From: Natronosalvus caseinilyticus
GTDB lineage: Archaea; Halobacteriota; Halobacteria; Halobacteriales; Natrialbaceae
DNA: 64,000 bases
Direction: 5' to 3'
NCBI RefSeq assembly: GCF_017357105.1
Contig: NZ_CP071596.1
Span: 1,116,001-1,180,000 of the forward strand
Shown here in pieces: positions 16,669 to 24,999 of this stretch (its first letter is position 1; every line of letters starts with the position of its first letter). The notes under the pieces are model-generated. The model searched no databases and was not told the DNA's origin. It saw only the letters and a program-made list of their open reading frames with translations. A program made the translations under genes and the position numbers.

Positions 16669-16728
16669 CGCTCCACGTTCCCTTCATCGCGCCGACAGGG
16701 GTATCTCCTCGGGGAGCATACCGTGCCT

Positions 16729-17658
16729 ATGTCTGCCCAGAGAGCTGCTGGGCTCTTTCTGTTCATGGGAGTGGCGTTCGGCGCCGCCTTCCCGGCGATC
16801 AAGGCTGGATTAGCCGACGCGCCGCCGCTGTTGTTCGCGGCTCTGCGGTACGACCTGGCGGCGCTGCTGTTGGTCGCCTACGCCGCGTTCGTCCTGCGGG
16901 ATTGGCGTCCGCATCGGCGCGCCGACTGGCTGGCCGTTCTCGCGGGAGGTCTGCTGTTCTTCGGGTCCACAGGCTTCCTCTACCTCGGTCAGCAGTACAC
17001 GACCGCCGGCGTCGCGGCGATCATCTACAGTCTCGGCCCCATCCTGACGGTCGTCCTCGCGTGGGTGCTATTGCCCGCCGAGCGTCTCTCCCGACGGGCG
17101 CTGGTCGGCGTCCTCATCGGCCTAGTGGGGGTCGTCCTCGTCGTTCGCCCGACACCTGAAGCGCTGTTCAGCGACGGCTTCCGGGGCAAGCTGCTGGTGT
17201 TGACGGCCATCACGGGCGTCACGCTCGGATCGATCGGGATCCGCAAGAGCGGGTCGCACATGCCCGCAGCGACGACTACGGGCCTCTCGCTGGCGCTGGG
17301 CGGGGCAGTGCTCCACGTCGGGAGTCTCCTGTCGGGCGAACCCCAGGCCGTCGCCCTCACCCCGACGTTCATCGGATCGTACCTCTACCTCGCGATAGTC
17401 GCAACCACGATGGGTTTCGTGGCGTACTTCTCGCTGCTAGACCGGGTCGGGCCCCACCAGGCGAACCTCGTAGTCTATGTCGTCCCCGTCGTCGCCACCA
17501 TCGTCGGGTGGGCCTGGCTGGGCGAGCACCTGCCTGCGGTCACGTTAGCCGGGTTCTTGGTGATCTTCGGGGGCTTCCTCGTGGTCAAGTGGTCCGAACT
17601 GTCCCGGAGCGTCCAGTCCGCCTGGATCAGAGCGCGGGCCCAGCACGCCTGGCGCTGA
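16729..17658 (+). CDS. EamA/DMT-family exporter
   Basis: A 309-residue membrane protein with ten hydrophobic helices arranged as two EamA repeats. The first begins AAGLFLFMGVAFGAAFPAIKAGL and includes ALRYDLAALLLV and GVAAIIYSLGPILTVVLAWVLL; the second includes VTLGSIGIRKSG and YVVPVVATIVGWAWLGEHL. Family members export amino acids, purines or drugs. The start at 16729 leaves a short cytoplasmic tail; the longer open frame runs into repeat e and is not coding. GC content is higher than in other array genes. It is the only gene in segment e-f. Confidence 0.9.
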   Translation: MSAQRAAGLFLFMGVAFGAAFPAIKAGLADAPPLLFAALRYDLAALLLVAYAAFVLRDWRPHRRADWLAVLAGGLLFFGSTGFLYLGQQYTTAGVAAIIYSLGPILTVVLAWVLLPAERLSRRALVGVLIGLVGVVLVVRPTPEALFSDGFRGKLLVLTAITGVTLGSIGIRKSGSHMPAATTTGLSLALGGAVLHVGSLLSGEPQAVALTPTFIGSYLYLAIVATTMGFVAYFSLLDRVGPHQANLVVYVVPVVATIVGWAWLGEHLPAVTLAGFLVIFGGFLVVKWSELSRSVQSAWIRARAQHAWR

Positions 17659-17708
17659 TCCGGCCATTCGATAGAGTACCAGTATGTAGGTGATAATGCG
17701 GCGGATGA

Positions 17709-17820
17709 GTGCTGGATACGCGCCCTGAGTTCAGCACACACCAAATGAATTGCCCGGCTCCTTTCAGAAACGACGTGAGCGACTCAGAGGATGTATGCAG
17801 CACAGCCAGTTCAATTATTT
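17709..17820 (+). repeat. Array repeat, copy f (covariant arms)
   Basis: Core 17725-17787 (63 bases). The outer arm bases changed on both sides: CTGAGT on the left and ACTCAG on the right, so pairing is kept although the sequence differs from CTGTAT/ATACAG. Third motif ATGCAGCA at 17795. Its tail GGAACCAACCGATACATACGG is shared with copy i. Confidence 0.85.
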
Positions 17821-17999
17821 CGCCATCTCTGGGAGGAACCAACCGATACATACGGATGCTTACTTTCGACGCAACCCCTGCTCCCGTATACGATAATTGT
17901 AAGGAATTTCGCCCTTTAAAGAGCGTGTATGTAGACTTTTCCAACGGGAGAGTATACATGCATCTGTAGTTTCATATTCGGACCCCGCGTGTGTCTCCT

Positions 18000-19178
18000 A
18001 TGGATCGAACACGGGTACTAACCACAGGGTTCATCGTACTACTCGCTGTCTGCCTAATCGTCACCCCAGTACTCGCGCAGGAACAGGGCGAAGACGCAGA
18101 AGAAGAGGGCGGTATTGAAGGGCTCATCGAGGGCTTCGTCGAAGGTCAAGGACTACTGGGTGCATTACTCGTCCTCGCTGGCGGTGGGATCTTGCTGACG
18201 GTTTGCGTTGAGAAACTCATCAGCTATCTCACGCGCACGGCGTTCGGCTTGAAAATCTCGTTGTTCGCCCTCGCGATTCTTTTCACGGGATTCGAATTCG
18301 ACGATACGATTCTCGCGCTTGTTCTGTCTGGCGGTGGTCTCGAGGGAGCGGCGCTCGGGACGGCGCTCGGAACCGGCTTAGCGATTATCGGCGTAACGCT
18401 CGCGCTCGCGGCGATCATCAAGCCGTTCCCGGTCGATCTCCCGCCTGATTACGTCGCCCTCTTTGCACTGGCACCCCTTCTGTTACTTCCGTTCGTCCTT
18501 GCCGGGACACTGACCCTCGTTCACGGACTCTTACTACTCAGCGCGTTTGTCGCGGTCTTCGGCTATATCATCGTCCGCGAATATCAGCGCGACATGCCCG
18601 TGTTCCGGAACACCGAACTGGGCAAGGAGATACAGGCCGATGGTGGCATAGCCCTCCCGTCAGCAGTCTCGACAATCCCCGAGGATCGCCTCATTGGCGG
18701 TCGATCTGCCGCGGGCTGGATCTGGCTTGCTCTTTCTATCCTCGCATTGGCGGGCATCGTAGTGGCGTCGATGATGCTGGAGGCGGGATCGGAAGTCGTG
18801 ATTGACGGATTCGGCATCGAAGAGACCGTTTTCGGAGCGACCATGCTAACGGTGATCCTCACCTTCGAGGACGTAATGCTGACGGTCGAACCGGTTCGTC
18901 GAGGGGTCCCCGAGATCGGCGTCGGGAACGTTATCGGGAGCGTTCTCTTCTCGGTGACCGCCAACGTGGGGGTGATCATGTTAGTGAGCGATCTCGAAAT
19001 CTCCCGGTCGGTGCTGACGTTCCACCTGCCGTCGGTAATTCTCATGACGGCACTCGCCGCGTACTTCCTCTATGCGGGCGAACTGAAGCGGTGGCACGGG
19101 TATCTACTCGGCGGGCTTTACGTCGCCTACTGGCTGATCGCGATCCTCATATTTGGTGGCGTACCAATTAGCGGGTAG
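18000..19178 (+). CDS. Sodium/calcium exchanger (CaCA) family membrane protein
   Basis: A 392-residue membrane protein. Residues 1-26 form a signal-like segment (VLLAVCLIVTPVLAQEQ), followed by an acidic stretch. About ten transmembrane helices follow. The two pseudo-repeats resemble CaCA alpha repeats: GFEFDDTILALVLSGGGLEGAALGTALG and, in the second half, TFEDVMLTVEPVRRGVPEIGVGNVIGSVLFSVTANVGVIML. The acidic residues in both halves (DD and ED) fit cation transport; the ion is not predictable. Sole gene in segment f-g. The ATG at 18000 is preferred to a GTG three codons upstream. Confidence 0.8.
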   Translation: MDRTRVLTTGFIVLLAVCLIVTPVLAQEQGEDAEEEGGIEGLIEGFVEGQGLLGALLVLAGGGILLTVCVEKLISYLTRTAFGLKISLFALAILFTGFEFDDTILALVLSGGGLEGAALGTALGTGLAIIGVTLALAAIIKPFPVDLPPDYVALFALAPLLLLPFVLAGTLTLVHGLLLLSAFVAVFGYIIVREYQRDMPVFRNTELGKEIQADGGIALPSAVSTIPEDRLIGGRSAAGWIWLALSILALAGIVVASMMLEAGSEVVIDGFGIEETVFGATMLTVILTFEDVMLTVEPVRRGVPEIGVGNVIGSVLFSVTANVGVIMLVSDLEISRSVLTFHLPSVILMTALAAYFLYAGELKRWHGYLLGGLYVAYWLIAILIFGGVPISG

Positions 19179-19330
19179 GGTACTATCTTCGGTGTTCAGC
19201 GGTCGAAGTCAACGCTTCCCATGCTATTCTAGCCACCCTCTTCGAGAACCCTAAGGCGACTCGATATAGATTGTGAGGCTTCGTTTTATTCGAGGTCACC
19301 GCGGTTGATCGCCACGATCACTACTTCGCC

Positions 19331-19463
19331 TGTACTGATCGATTACCTCTTCGGAGATCGAGTTAAATCTCGTGCTGCATTCGCCCTCTGTATTCAGCAA
19401 ATCGTGATCGAATTATCGGGGCGCTGTCAAAAATAGCGTGCTGAATACAGAGGATGTATGTAC
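19331..19463 (+). repeat. Array repeat, copy g
   Basis: Upstream box TGTACTGATCGATTACC; core 19388-19450 (63 bases) with arms extended to 14 perfect pairs (CTCTGTATTCAGCA / TGCTGAATACAGAG). The loop is close to that of copy a. The third motif is degenerate (ATGTACCA). Confidence 0.9.
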
Positions 19464-19548
19464 CAGTAGTGTTCGCATCTCGACTGCTTCCTCAATTCGC
19501 GCCGAAATTGAAGTGGCTATCAGGAAAGTCAGGCAAATCTCGATTTGC

Positions 19549-20001
19549 TTATAGATACGGGGGAACGCGTCGACGGTACGCACGATATTCCTCACCGAAT
19601 TCCTGTTCTAACCACTGCTCCTCCCGATGAGTAGCCCAGTGAGTTATGGCAATCACCGCTGGAAGAAAAAGAGCAATCCACCCGTTGTTCTTGAGCAACG
19701 CGAAGCCTGCGTAGAGCATCGTCCACCCAACGTAGATGGGATTTCGGCTGAATGAGTACGGGCCAGTCGTGACGAGCTGTCGCTCCCCACGACCGATAGT
19801 CTTGGCGACCGAATAGAAGGCCCACCCATTGACGAACACCCCCCATCCGATCAGTGCGAGTCCACAAATCCGGGTAATTGACCGATAACGAGTTATTCGC
19901 CACGGCCGGCGAGCATGCAGCGCACTCCCCACAACGATCCCAGCAACGTGAGGCTCCGGCAACGGAGTGTACTCCCAATATTGCCGAATAATTTGGTACA
20001 T
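19549..20001 (-). CDS. Isoprenylcysteine carboxyl methyltransferase-like (ICMT/PEMT fold) membrane protein
   Basis: A ~150-residue protein with four membrane segments and the ICMT/NnrU-like core: VTTGPYSFSRNPIYVGWTMLYAGFALL, then a final HREEQWLEQEFGEEYRAYRRRVPPYL. The RNP-x-Y and EE-x5-F-x3-Y-x3-Y motifs bind S-adenosylmethionine in the family. The substrate is unknown (a lipid or a thiol). A longer start at 20085 is open but adds a basic tail next to repeat h; the ATG at 20001 is preferred. Minus strand in segment g-h. Confidence 0.8.
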   Translation of the reverse strand: MYQIIRQYWEYTPLPEPHVAGIVVGSALHARRPWRITRYRSITRICGLALIGWGVFVNGWAFYSVAKTIGRGERQLVTTGPYSFSRNPIYVGWTMLYAGFALLKNNGWIALFLPAVIAITHWATHREEQWLEQEFGEEYRAYRRRVPPYL

Positions 20002-20130
20002 CAATCGGTATCCACGTATTCGGTCCGCAAGTCGCTTCCGCCTGCCAGGCCATACGACCCGATATTGGTCACCGGTACTATGCAACTGGAGTAGGTTGAG
20101 TTCGACCTTTTCGACGATTCGACGTGAAAG

Positions 20131-20218
20131 ATTCGCGCCTTGTATCTTGCAGAGACTCGACTAACTACTGGACTGTTGTCAGAAGCGACATGCAAGATAT
20201 AGAGGCTGTATTCATCAT
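20131..20218 (+). repeat. Array repeat, copy h (covariant arms)
   Basis: Core 20140-20202 (63 bases). Left arm TTGTATCTTGCA and right arm TGCAAGATATAG pair through compensatory changes relative to copy a. Third motif degenerate (TATTCATCA). No clear upstream box. Confidence 0.85.
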
Positions 20219-20413
20219 TGACTTATTGAGAAAACACAGCGAAAACACTCGGTCATTCGCTGTGGGAAGAAAGGGTTCAACAGGAATACCTGCCCAATCC
20301 CTCATATAATATTATCAGTAGTATGAGGCTTTATACGTGCGAGTCATAGTAGTTGTACGCAATTTTACCCAACCTGGCAGGGGGTGAGAAAGCGCAAAGA
20401 GAGATACTTCAAA

Positions 20414-20968
20414 ATGTCAATCAATAATGGCGTAGATGTAGAGCAACTCGGCCAAGCAGTCGAAGCAATTACAGCGGAATCAGCGACCGGCCAATTCAGA
20501 TTTCGAGCGGAAACCGAATGGACTGATGGCCTGCAGTGTGTCACGTCGATCAACGATTTCGATCAGGCGGGCGAGCAAATTCATACCCAGGAATTCAAAA
20601 TCGAGGGTGACGAGCCGGAACAAATCCTCGGGAAGCGAGCGGCACCCAACGCGGTGGAACTCCTGCTCGCCGCTCTCGGATCGTGCCTGAGCGTCGGGTA
20701 TGCAGCGAATGCCGCAGCCATGGGTATCGAACTCAATGAACTCCGGTTCGAGCTTGAAGGAGACGTTGACCTTCGGGGATTCCTCGGTATCTCCGACGAT
20801 GTCCGTGCCGGGTACAACACAGTGACCTACACCGCGTACATCGACGCTGACGCATCGGATGAGGAACTCGCCGAGCTGCGTGACCGGGTCGAAACCACGT
20901 CACCGTTGATGGACAACCTCATGAACGCTGTCCAGGTCGAAACTGATCTGGTCTCGGTACAGGGATGA
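20414..20968 (+). CDS. OsmC/Ohr-family protein
   Basis: A 184-residue OsmC-fold protein. It contains AAPNAVELLLAALGSCLSVGYAANA, where the Cys of GSC is the conserved peroxidatic position, and a C-terminal strand-helix part ending VQVETDLVSVQG. OsmC proteins reduce organic peroxides or act as thiol carriers; the second reactive Cys of classical Ohr/OsmC is not visible, so peroxidase activity is uncertain. The ATG at 20414 gives MSINNGVDVEQLGQ; the frame upstream is not conserved-looking. The stop overlaps the ATG of the methyltransferase gene (ATGA). Confidence 0.85.
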   Translation: MSINNGVDVEQLGQAVEAITAESATGQFRFRAETEWTDGLQCVTSINDFDQAGEQIHTQEFKIEGDEPEQILGKRAAPNAVELLLAALGSCLSVGYAANAAAMGIELNELRFELEGDVDLRGFLGISDDVRAGYNTVTYTAYIDADASDEELAELRDRVETTSPLMDNLMNAVQVETDLVSVQG

Positions 20969-21744
20969 ATATCATGTCAAAATCACTTGATGTTAGCAAA
21001 CTCGAACGAGAGGTTAAATCCGTCTATCGAGATGTCGCAGAGGCGCCGACCGAAAGGTATCATTTCGAGATGGGCCGCCCATTGGCGGAACGACTCGGCT
21101 ATTCATCGGAGGATCTCGATGGCATCCCTGAGGAAGCCGTCGAGTCCTTCGCGGGTGTGGGATACCACTTCGATCTCGCAGACCTGCAACCGGGCGACGA
21201 TGTCCTCGACCTTGGTAGTGGGTCCGGAACGGACGCGTTTGTCGCGGCACTCCATGTCGGCGAGACCGGGAGCGTGACCGGGGTAGACATGACCGATGAA
21301 CAACTGGAGAAGGCACGACGGCTCCGTGACGAGGCCGGAATGGATACTGTCTCCTTCGAGAAAGCGTACATCGAGGACCTCCCGTTCGAGGACACAACCT
21401 TCGATGTCGTGATCTCCAACGGGGTCGTCAACCTCTCCGCGGAGAAGGAAGACGTGTTCAGTGAGGTCAATCGCGTCCTCGAACCGAATGGCCGATTGGC
21501 GCTTTCGGACATCATCAGCGAGGAACACATGTCTGAGAGCATCAAGACCGATGCGGATCTCTGGGCGGCGTGTATCGGTGGGGCTGAACAGGTCGATGAT
21601 TATACGATGATGATTGAGACGCCAGGGTTCGACGCCATCGAGATCAGGGAGAATCCACAATACGAGTTTGCCTCTGACCAGGCAGTGAACGCGTGTCAGA
21701 AGTACGGTGTCAAGAGTATCTCGCTCAGCGCCAGCAAACGCTGA
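20965..21744 (+). CDS. ArsM-like SAM-dependent methyltransferase
   Basis: A 259-residue class I methyltransferase with motif I VLDLGSGSGTDAF, the acidic loop GVDMTDEQLEKARR, and the post-motif DVVISNGVVNLSAEKEDVFSEVNRVLEPNGRLALSDI. The tail WAACIGGAEQVDDYTMMIETPGF is the arsenite-methyltransferase region. Of the ArsM arsenic-binding cysteines only the C-terminal one (ACIGGA) remains: the N-terminal Cys pair and the Cys of SFGCG (here SFAGVG) are missing. It may therefore not methylate arsenic. Coupled to osmC by ATGA; an internal ATG at 20974 is an alternative start. Confidence 0.85.
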   Translation: MNIMSKSLDVSKLEREVKSVYRDVAEAPTERYHFEMGRPLAERLGYSSEDLDGIPEEAVESFAGVGYHFDLADLQPGDDVLDLGSGSGTDAFVAALHVGETGSVTGVDMTDEQLEKARRLRDEAGMDTVSFEKAYIEDLPFEDTTFDVVISNGVVNLSAEKEDVFSEVNRVLEPNGRLALSDIISEEHMSESIKTDADLWAACIGGAEQVDDYTMMIETPGFDAIEIRENPQYEFASDQAVNACQKYGVKSISLSASKR

Positions 21745-21903
21745 ATCGAGCGTCGTTTGTTATCCTACCAATGGATACTCTTGATGAATAAAACCCCACA
21801 TTCACCGCGCTATTCGTGGCAAACCCAAAGTAGATCAATCCACAGCCTGACGCTATCTTCTCCGTGGGCAATGCCAACCAGCCCAGCTGAATTACAACCA
21901 TGC

Positions 21904-22012
21904 CGAATATGCGCCTTCTATTCAGCAACAGCTGATCGAACTACCGGGGTGCTGCCAGGAACGTAGTGCGAGATACAGAGAATGGATGCAGCACAGCAAA
22001 TTCGTTTGTTTC
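21904..22012 (+). repeat. Array repeat, copy i (mosaic arms)
   Basis: Core 21916-21978 (63 bases). Left arm TTCTATTCAGCA is of the CAGCA type, right arm TGCGAGATACAG of the CTTGCA partner type, so they pair badly. Third motif ATGCAGCA at 21986, then ATTCGTTTGTTTC. The tail AATCAACCGATACATACGGATGC matches copy f. Confidence 0.85.
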
Positions 22013-22148
22013 ACAATCTTAGGCCGGAATCAACCGATACATACGGATGCAGATTGATCGCTGCTTCAGAGGCAATTGGTGAGAGACATGCGGTCTCGTG
22101 TCAATAGTCGGTGGTACGATACAGGAGATATAGTCTTGTTCAATCTTT

Positions 22149-22796
22149 CTATGGGATGATTTCAGAAAGCGTTATTCCAAGAATCTGTTTGATCCCGCGC
22201 CGGAGTCGAGATGCAATAGCCTGCTGTGTGATTCCGAGTTCGTCGCCAAGTTCTTCCATCGTCACTTCGTGAGGTGATTCGAAGTACCCGTGGTTGAAGG
22301 CGAGTACAAGCGCCTCTTGTTGTGCATCAGTTAATGCAGACTGAGTCTCTGAATTGACCGGCGTGAGCGCATGTAGTTCCGTCAATGTGATTGAAATGCC
22401 CAACTCTAAACAGCGGGCCTGAAAATGCGAGATTTCTTTTTGAGTGTCTCCACGGATTTCGAACGTCCACTGCTGGTTCATACCGCTAGCGTTGATGATC
22501 GAGCAATTCGTTTCTGTTAGCGTGCTGAGAACGCCGTTAGAGTCAATGCCTAACTCAGCACGCAACAGGTGCTCGTCTTTGATATCATCAACGAGTTGGA
22601 TATTCTCTACCGCGGAATGTTTGGTTAATGTACTCTCAATATTACCAACGGCAATACCTTGGATCCACAAGTAGATCGTCATGTCTTGGCTGGGAATAAT
22701 CCGTTCTAATTCGACCATCACTTCTGGTCGGTGCTCGAACAGATTGCCCAGAAGAAATTGATTGGGCGGAACGGTAAACGTCGCTTCAACAGTCAT
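22149..22796 (-). CDS. HTH-10 transcriptional regulator
   Basis: A 215-residue HTH-10 protein: N-terminal sensory region MTVEATFTVPPNQFLLGNLFE with VMVELERIIPSQ, then WTFEIRGDTQKEISHFQ, and a C-terminal HTH (LTDAQQEALVLAFNHGYFESPHEVTMEELGD, GITQQAIASRLRRGIKQILG). It is the last gene of a minus-strand group, and its ATG overlaps the stop of the zinc-ribbon ORF upstream (ATGA), so the two proteins are made together. It is a paralogue of 23293-23943. Confidence 0.9.
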   Translation of the reverse strand: MTVEATFTVPPNQFLLGNLFEHRPEVMVELERIIPSQDMTIYLWIQGIAVGNIESTLTKHSAVENIQLVDDIKDEHLLRAELGIDSNGVLSTLTETNCSIINASGMNQQWTFEIRGDTQKEISHFQARCLELGISITLTELHALTPVNSETQSALTDAQQEALVLAFNHGYFESPHEVTMEELGDELGITQQAIASRLRRGIKQILGITLSEIIP

Positions 22797-22951
22797 CGGC
22801 AGTCATCCGTGTTCTTTCTCCAGATATCGGTGTCTTCGCAGCCACACTCCGAATACGTCTTTTTGTATGGAGTGATCTTACCGTCAGGTGTTCGTTTTCG
22901 CCCTAGTCGCAGTGTTCCACAGTTGGAACACATCATTCGATACGGAACCAT
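22793..22951 (-). CDS. Small zinc-ribbon protein coupled to the HTH-10 regulator
   Basis: A 52-residue ORF below usual annotation size. It starts MVPYRMMCSNCGTLRLGRKR and has a second Cys pair in YSECGCEDTDIW, giving a CxxC...CxC zinc ligand set. The stop shares bases with the ATG of the HTH-10 gene. Translational coupling, four spaced cysteines and lack of stop codons make it a likely real gene. Haloarchaea encode many one-domain zinc-finger proteins of this size, several involved in regulation; function here is unknown. Confidence 0.65.
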   Translation of the reverse strand: MVPYRMMCSNCGTLRLGRKRTPDGKITPYKKTYSECGCEDTDIWRKNTDDCR

Positions 22952-23019
22952 ACTGCTGACTGTGCGCCGGTTATTGGGTCGGCATCAATTCTTCCTTCGC
23001 TGAATACTGTCAGTTCAAA

Positions 23020-23169
23020 TCACTCATCATCGAAGGAAGTACTGCCATGCTTCATCGTACCGTTGGTTGAATCGATCACGGCAACTACTGCTAGAGTTGC
23101 CAATTCAGAATTCTCATCGTACGTCGCCTGAAAGAACTCCTCCTCGATATCGTATTCAACAGCGGTCAT
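23020..23169 (-). CDS. Truncated HalOD1-like small ORF
   Basis: A 49-residue ORF, MTAVEYDIEEEFFQATYDEN... to ...AVVAVIDSTNG, ending GSTSFDDE. The segment Tyr-x2-Tyr-Asp...Thr-x-Ala-Val-Val-x-Val matches the opening of haloarchaeal HalOD1 output-domain proteins, but the second half of that domain is missing. The frame is open ~30 codons further upstream without an ATG. It may be a remnant or a short functional partner of the HTH-10 genes on each side. Confidence 0.4.
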   Translation of the reverse strand: MTAVEYDIEEEFFQATYDENSELATLAVVAVIDSTNGTMKHGSTSFDDE

Positions 23170-23292
23170 AGAGTCAACGACATCAATGCTTTCGGGTGTT
23201 TCTCGAGAGGTGTCATCATAACTAACGACGTGCGCCAGTGGGTTGACAATGGCTTTTGCTCGCGCAACATTCTTTTAAGTGCTGTTTAAGTA

Positions 23293-23943
23293 TTATTCTT
23301 GAGACGTTATCAGCGTGCTCGCTACGAGCCGTCGAAGACCACGCTGTAACCGTGATGAAACCGCTTGCCTAGTGATCTCGAGTTCCTCTGCGAGATCGTC
23401 CTGCGTCGCATCACGTGGCGAATCGAAGTACCCGCGAGAATACGCCATCACCAACGCTGTCCGTTGCCCCCCTGTCAGATCGTACTCTCGATCCGATTTG
23501 AGTGATGAGAGCGCATGAAGCTGGGTGAGCTCGATAGGGATGTTGTGTTCTCGGCAGTACGTTTGAAAATTCGATATTTCTCGTTGTTCATCAGCGCGAA
23601 TTTCAAATGTCCACTTTTCTTCATCTCCTATCCCGGAAAGGAGATTGACCTCCGTGTTGGTGATCGCCGTGAGAACACTTTCATGATCGAGGTTCCACTC
23701 AATCCGGACAAACATCTGTCCCTCTACTTCATCAATTATCTTCACCCGGTCAATCCCGATGTCGTCACTCAAATCGGTCGTGAGGTCGTCGGTGGTATCG
23801 GCATAAATCCAGAAGTAGGGGATTATAGCATCGTTCGTGGGAACAATTCGATCCAGTTCGATAGTGGCATCGGCCAATTGATTAAAAACGGCACTCAGCG
23901 GGAAGTCTTCTTGGTCGATGGTGAATGAGGCTTCAATGGCCAT
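23293..23943 (-). CDS. HTH-10 transcriptional regulator
   Basis: A 216-residue protein collinear with the 22149 gene: MAIEASFTIDQEDFPLSAVFN, IELDRIVPTNDAIIPYFWIYA, KWTFEIRADEQREISNFQTYC, and the HTH LTGGQRTALVMAYSRGYFDSPRDATQDDLAEEL followed by EITRQAVSSRLQRGLRRLV. The ATG at 23943 gives the family N-terminus; the longer frame upstream is unlikely. Two similar regulators in one segment suggest duplication or stacking of cassettes. Confidence 0.9.
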   Translation of the reverse strand: MAIEASFTIDQEDFPLSAVFNQLADATIELDRIVPTNDAIIPYFWIYADTTDDLTTDLSDDIGIDRVKIIDEVEGQMFVRIEWNLDHESVLTAITNTEVNLLSGIGDEEKWTFEIRADEQREISNFQTYCREHNIPIELTQLHALSSLKSDREYDLTGGQRTALVMAYSRGYFDSPRDATQDDLAEELEITRQAVSSRLQRGLRRLVASTLITSQE

Positions 23944-24190
23944 AGATACGACTAGCGGGACGTCCCCTTGAGTTAGTCGCTGCTGCCGGAGCGCTCTGCG
24001 GAAAGACTCTTTGGTCAAACAGTTATACCAGCGAGAGAATCGATCTGAAAATCGGCTGCAAAGAAGAATAACGGTCTGCTATGTGGATCTGCGTATATCG
24101 GCCTGATCACATCGGTCTGGTGATGTACGGTCATTTCTGAAAATCCGCCATTACAACCGTCATTTCTACTAATAAAGGCTGGTATCTGGT

Positions 24191-24724
24191 TTACTTACAC
24201 CGCTGAACAGCCGTTATGAGTTGGCTTTTTGGAAGCCACTCGTCAGAAAGGGTGGGAAGGTTATCTCGGTTGTGGAACTGTTGGTAGTGGTCTCGAAGAC
24301 GATTCTCTGACCGCTCGTGGCGGTCGGTATCGGCACCTGTCTTTTCACCCCATTCTAGAGTGAATGAATCCTGTGAGCGAGTCCCATCAGTGGCTGGGCC
24401 GCTGCGGACTCTTTGAAAAGAATTGCGTCCTCGGTCTCTCTGGAGATGCATCCAACGAACATTGTGGGTGGGGCTCTGTCCGTGACTCCACCCTTCTCGT
24501 CGGCCAACCAATCTGGCAGTTGAATGAAAATCTCATCGGTGCCAAGGAGTCCCAACAATTGCCACAGTTGCCGGGTTTTCTGTTCGTTGAGAAGCCCCGT
24601 TCCCGGTTTCTTCGAGAGAGACATCGTAGTCAGCGAGGGTATCTGAATGCCACGTACGGGCAAATGAGTCGTAGTCGGCGTATTCGGTAATCAGGTCAGT
24701 CACTCCGACACAAAGGGGGTACAC
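24191..24724 (-). pseudogene. Frameshifted remnant of an unknown accessory gene
   Basis: Three minus-strand frames join end to end: MYPLCVGVTDLITEYADYDSF... to about 24610, then LLNEQKTRQLWQLLGLLGTDEIF... through FKESAAAQPLMGLAHRIHSL to about 24360, then EWGEKTGADTDRHERSENRL... to 24191. Each piece has protein-like composition and hands over within about 20 bases to the next, so one ~175-residue protein with two frameshifts is the simplest reading. I do not recognise the family. Confidence 0.5.
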
Positions 24725-24805
24725 ACATTAATATTACACTGATCCTGACAGCTGTTTTGATCAGAGACTGCGAAATACCCGGAGTCGTCGTGCTACATGC
24801 ATGCT

Positions 24806-24962
24806 CTGTACTGATCGATCACCCCATCCAGATTGGCTCTCACTTCGTGCGACATTCGCGCTTTGTATCTTGCAGAGGCATAACGAACTACCGAACTGCT
24901 GTCAGAAATGGCGTGCGAGATACAGAGGGCCCATTCAGCACGACGACTTCGTTTGTTTCACG
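24806..24962 (+). repeat. Array repeat, copy j
   Basis: Upstream box CTGTACTGATCGATCACC; core 24863-24925 (63 bases) with arms TTGTATCTTGCA / TGCGAGATACAG, all twelve positions paired if two G-T wobbles are allowed. Third motif ATTCAGCA at 24933, then CTTCGTTTGTTTC. The tail (to about 25005) is nearly identical to that of copy a. Confidence 0.9.
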
Positions 24963-24999
24963 CCGAAGCCCGAGAACCACCCGCTCACTACACGTACGT

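Noticed and set aside
10641-24925. Reading the repeats as a CRISPR array
   Set aside because: Spacing is 0.8-3 kb with whole genes between copies, arms vary, and no cas genes are present.
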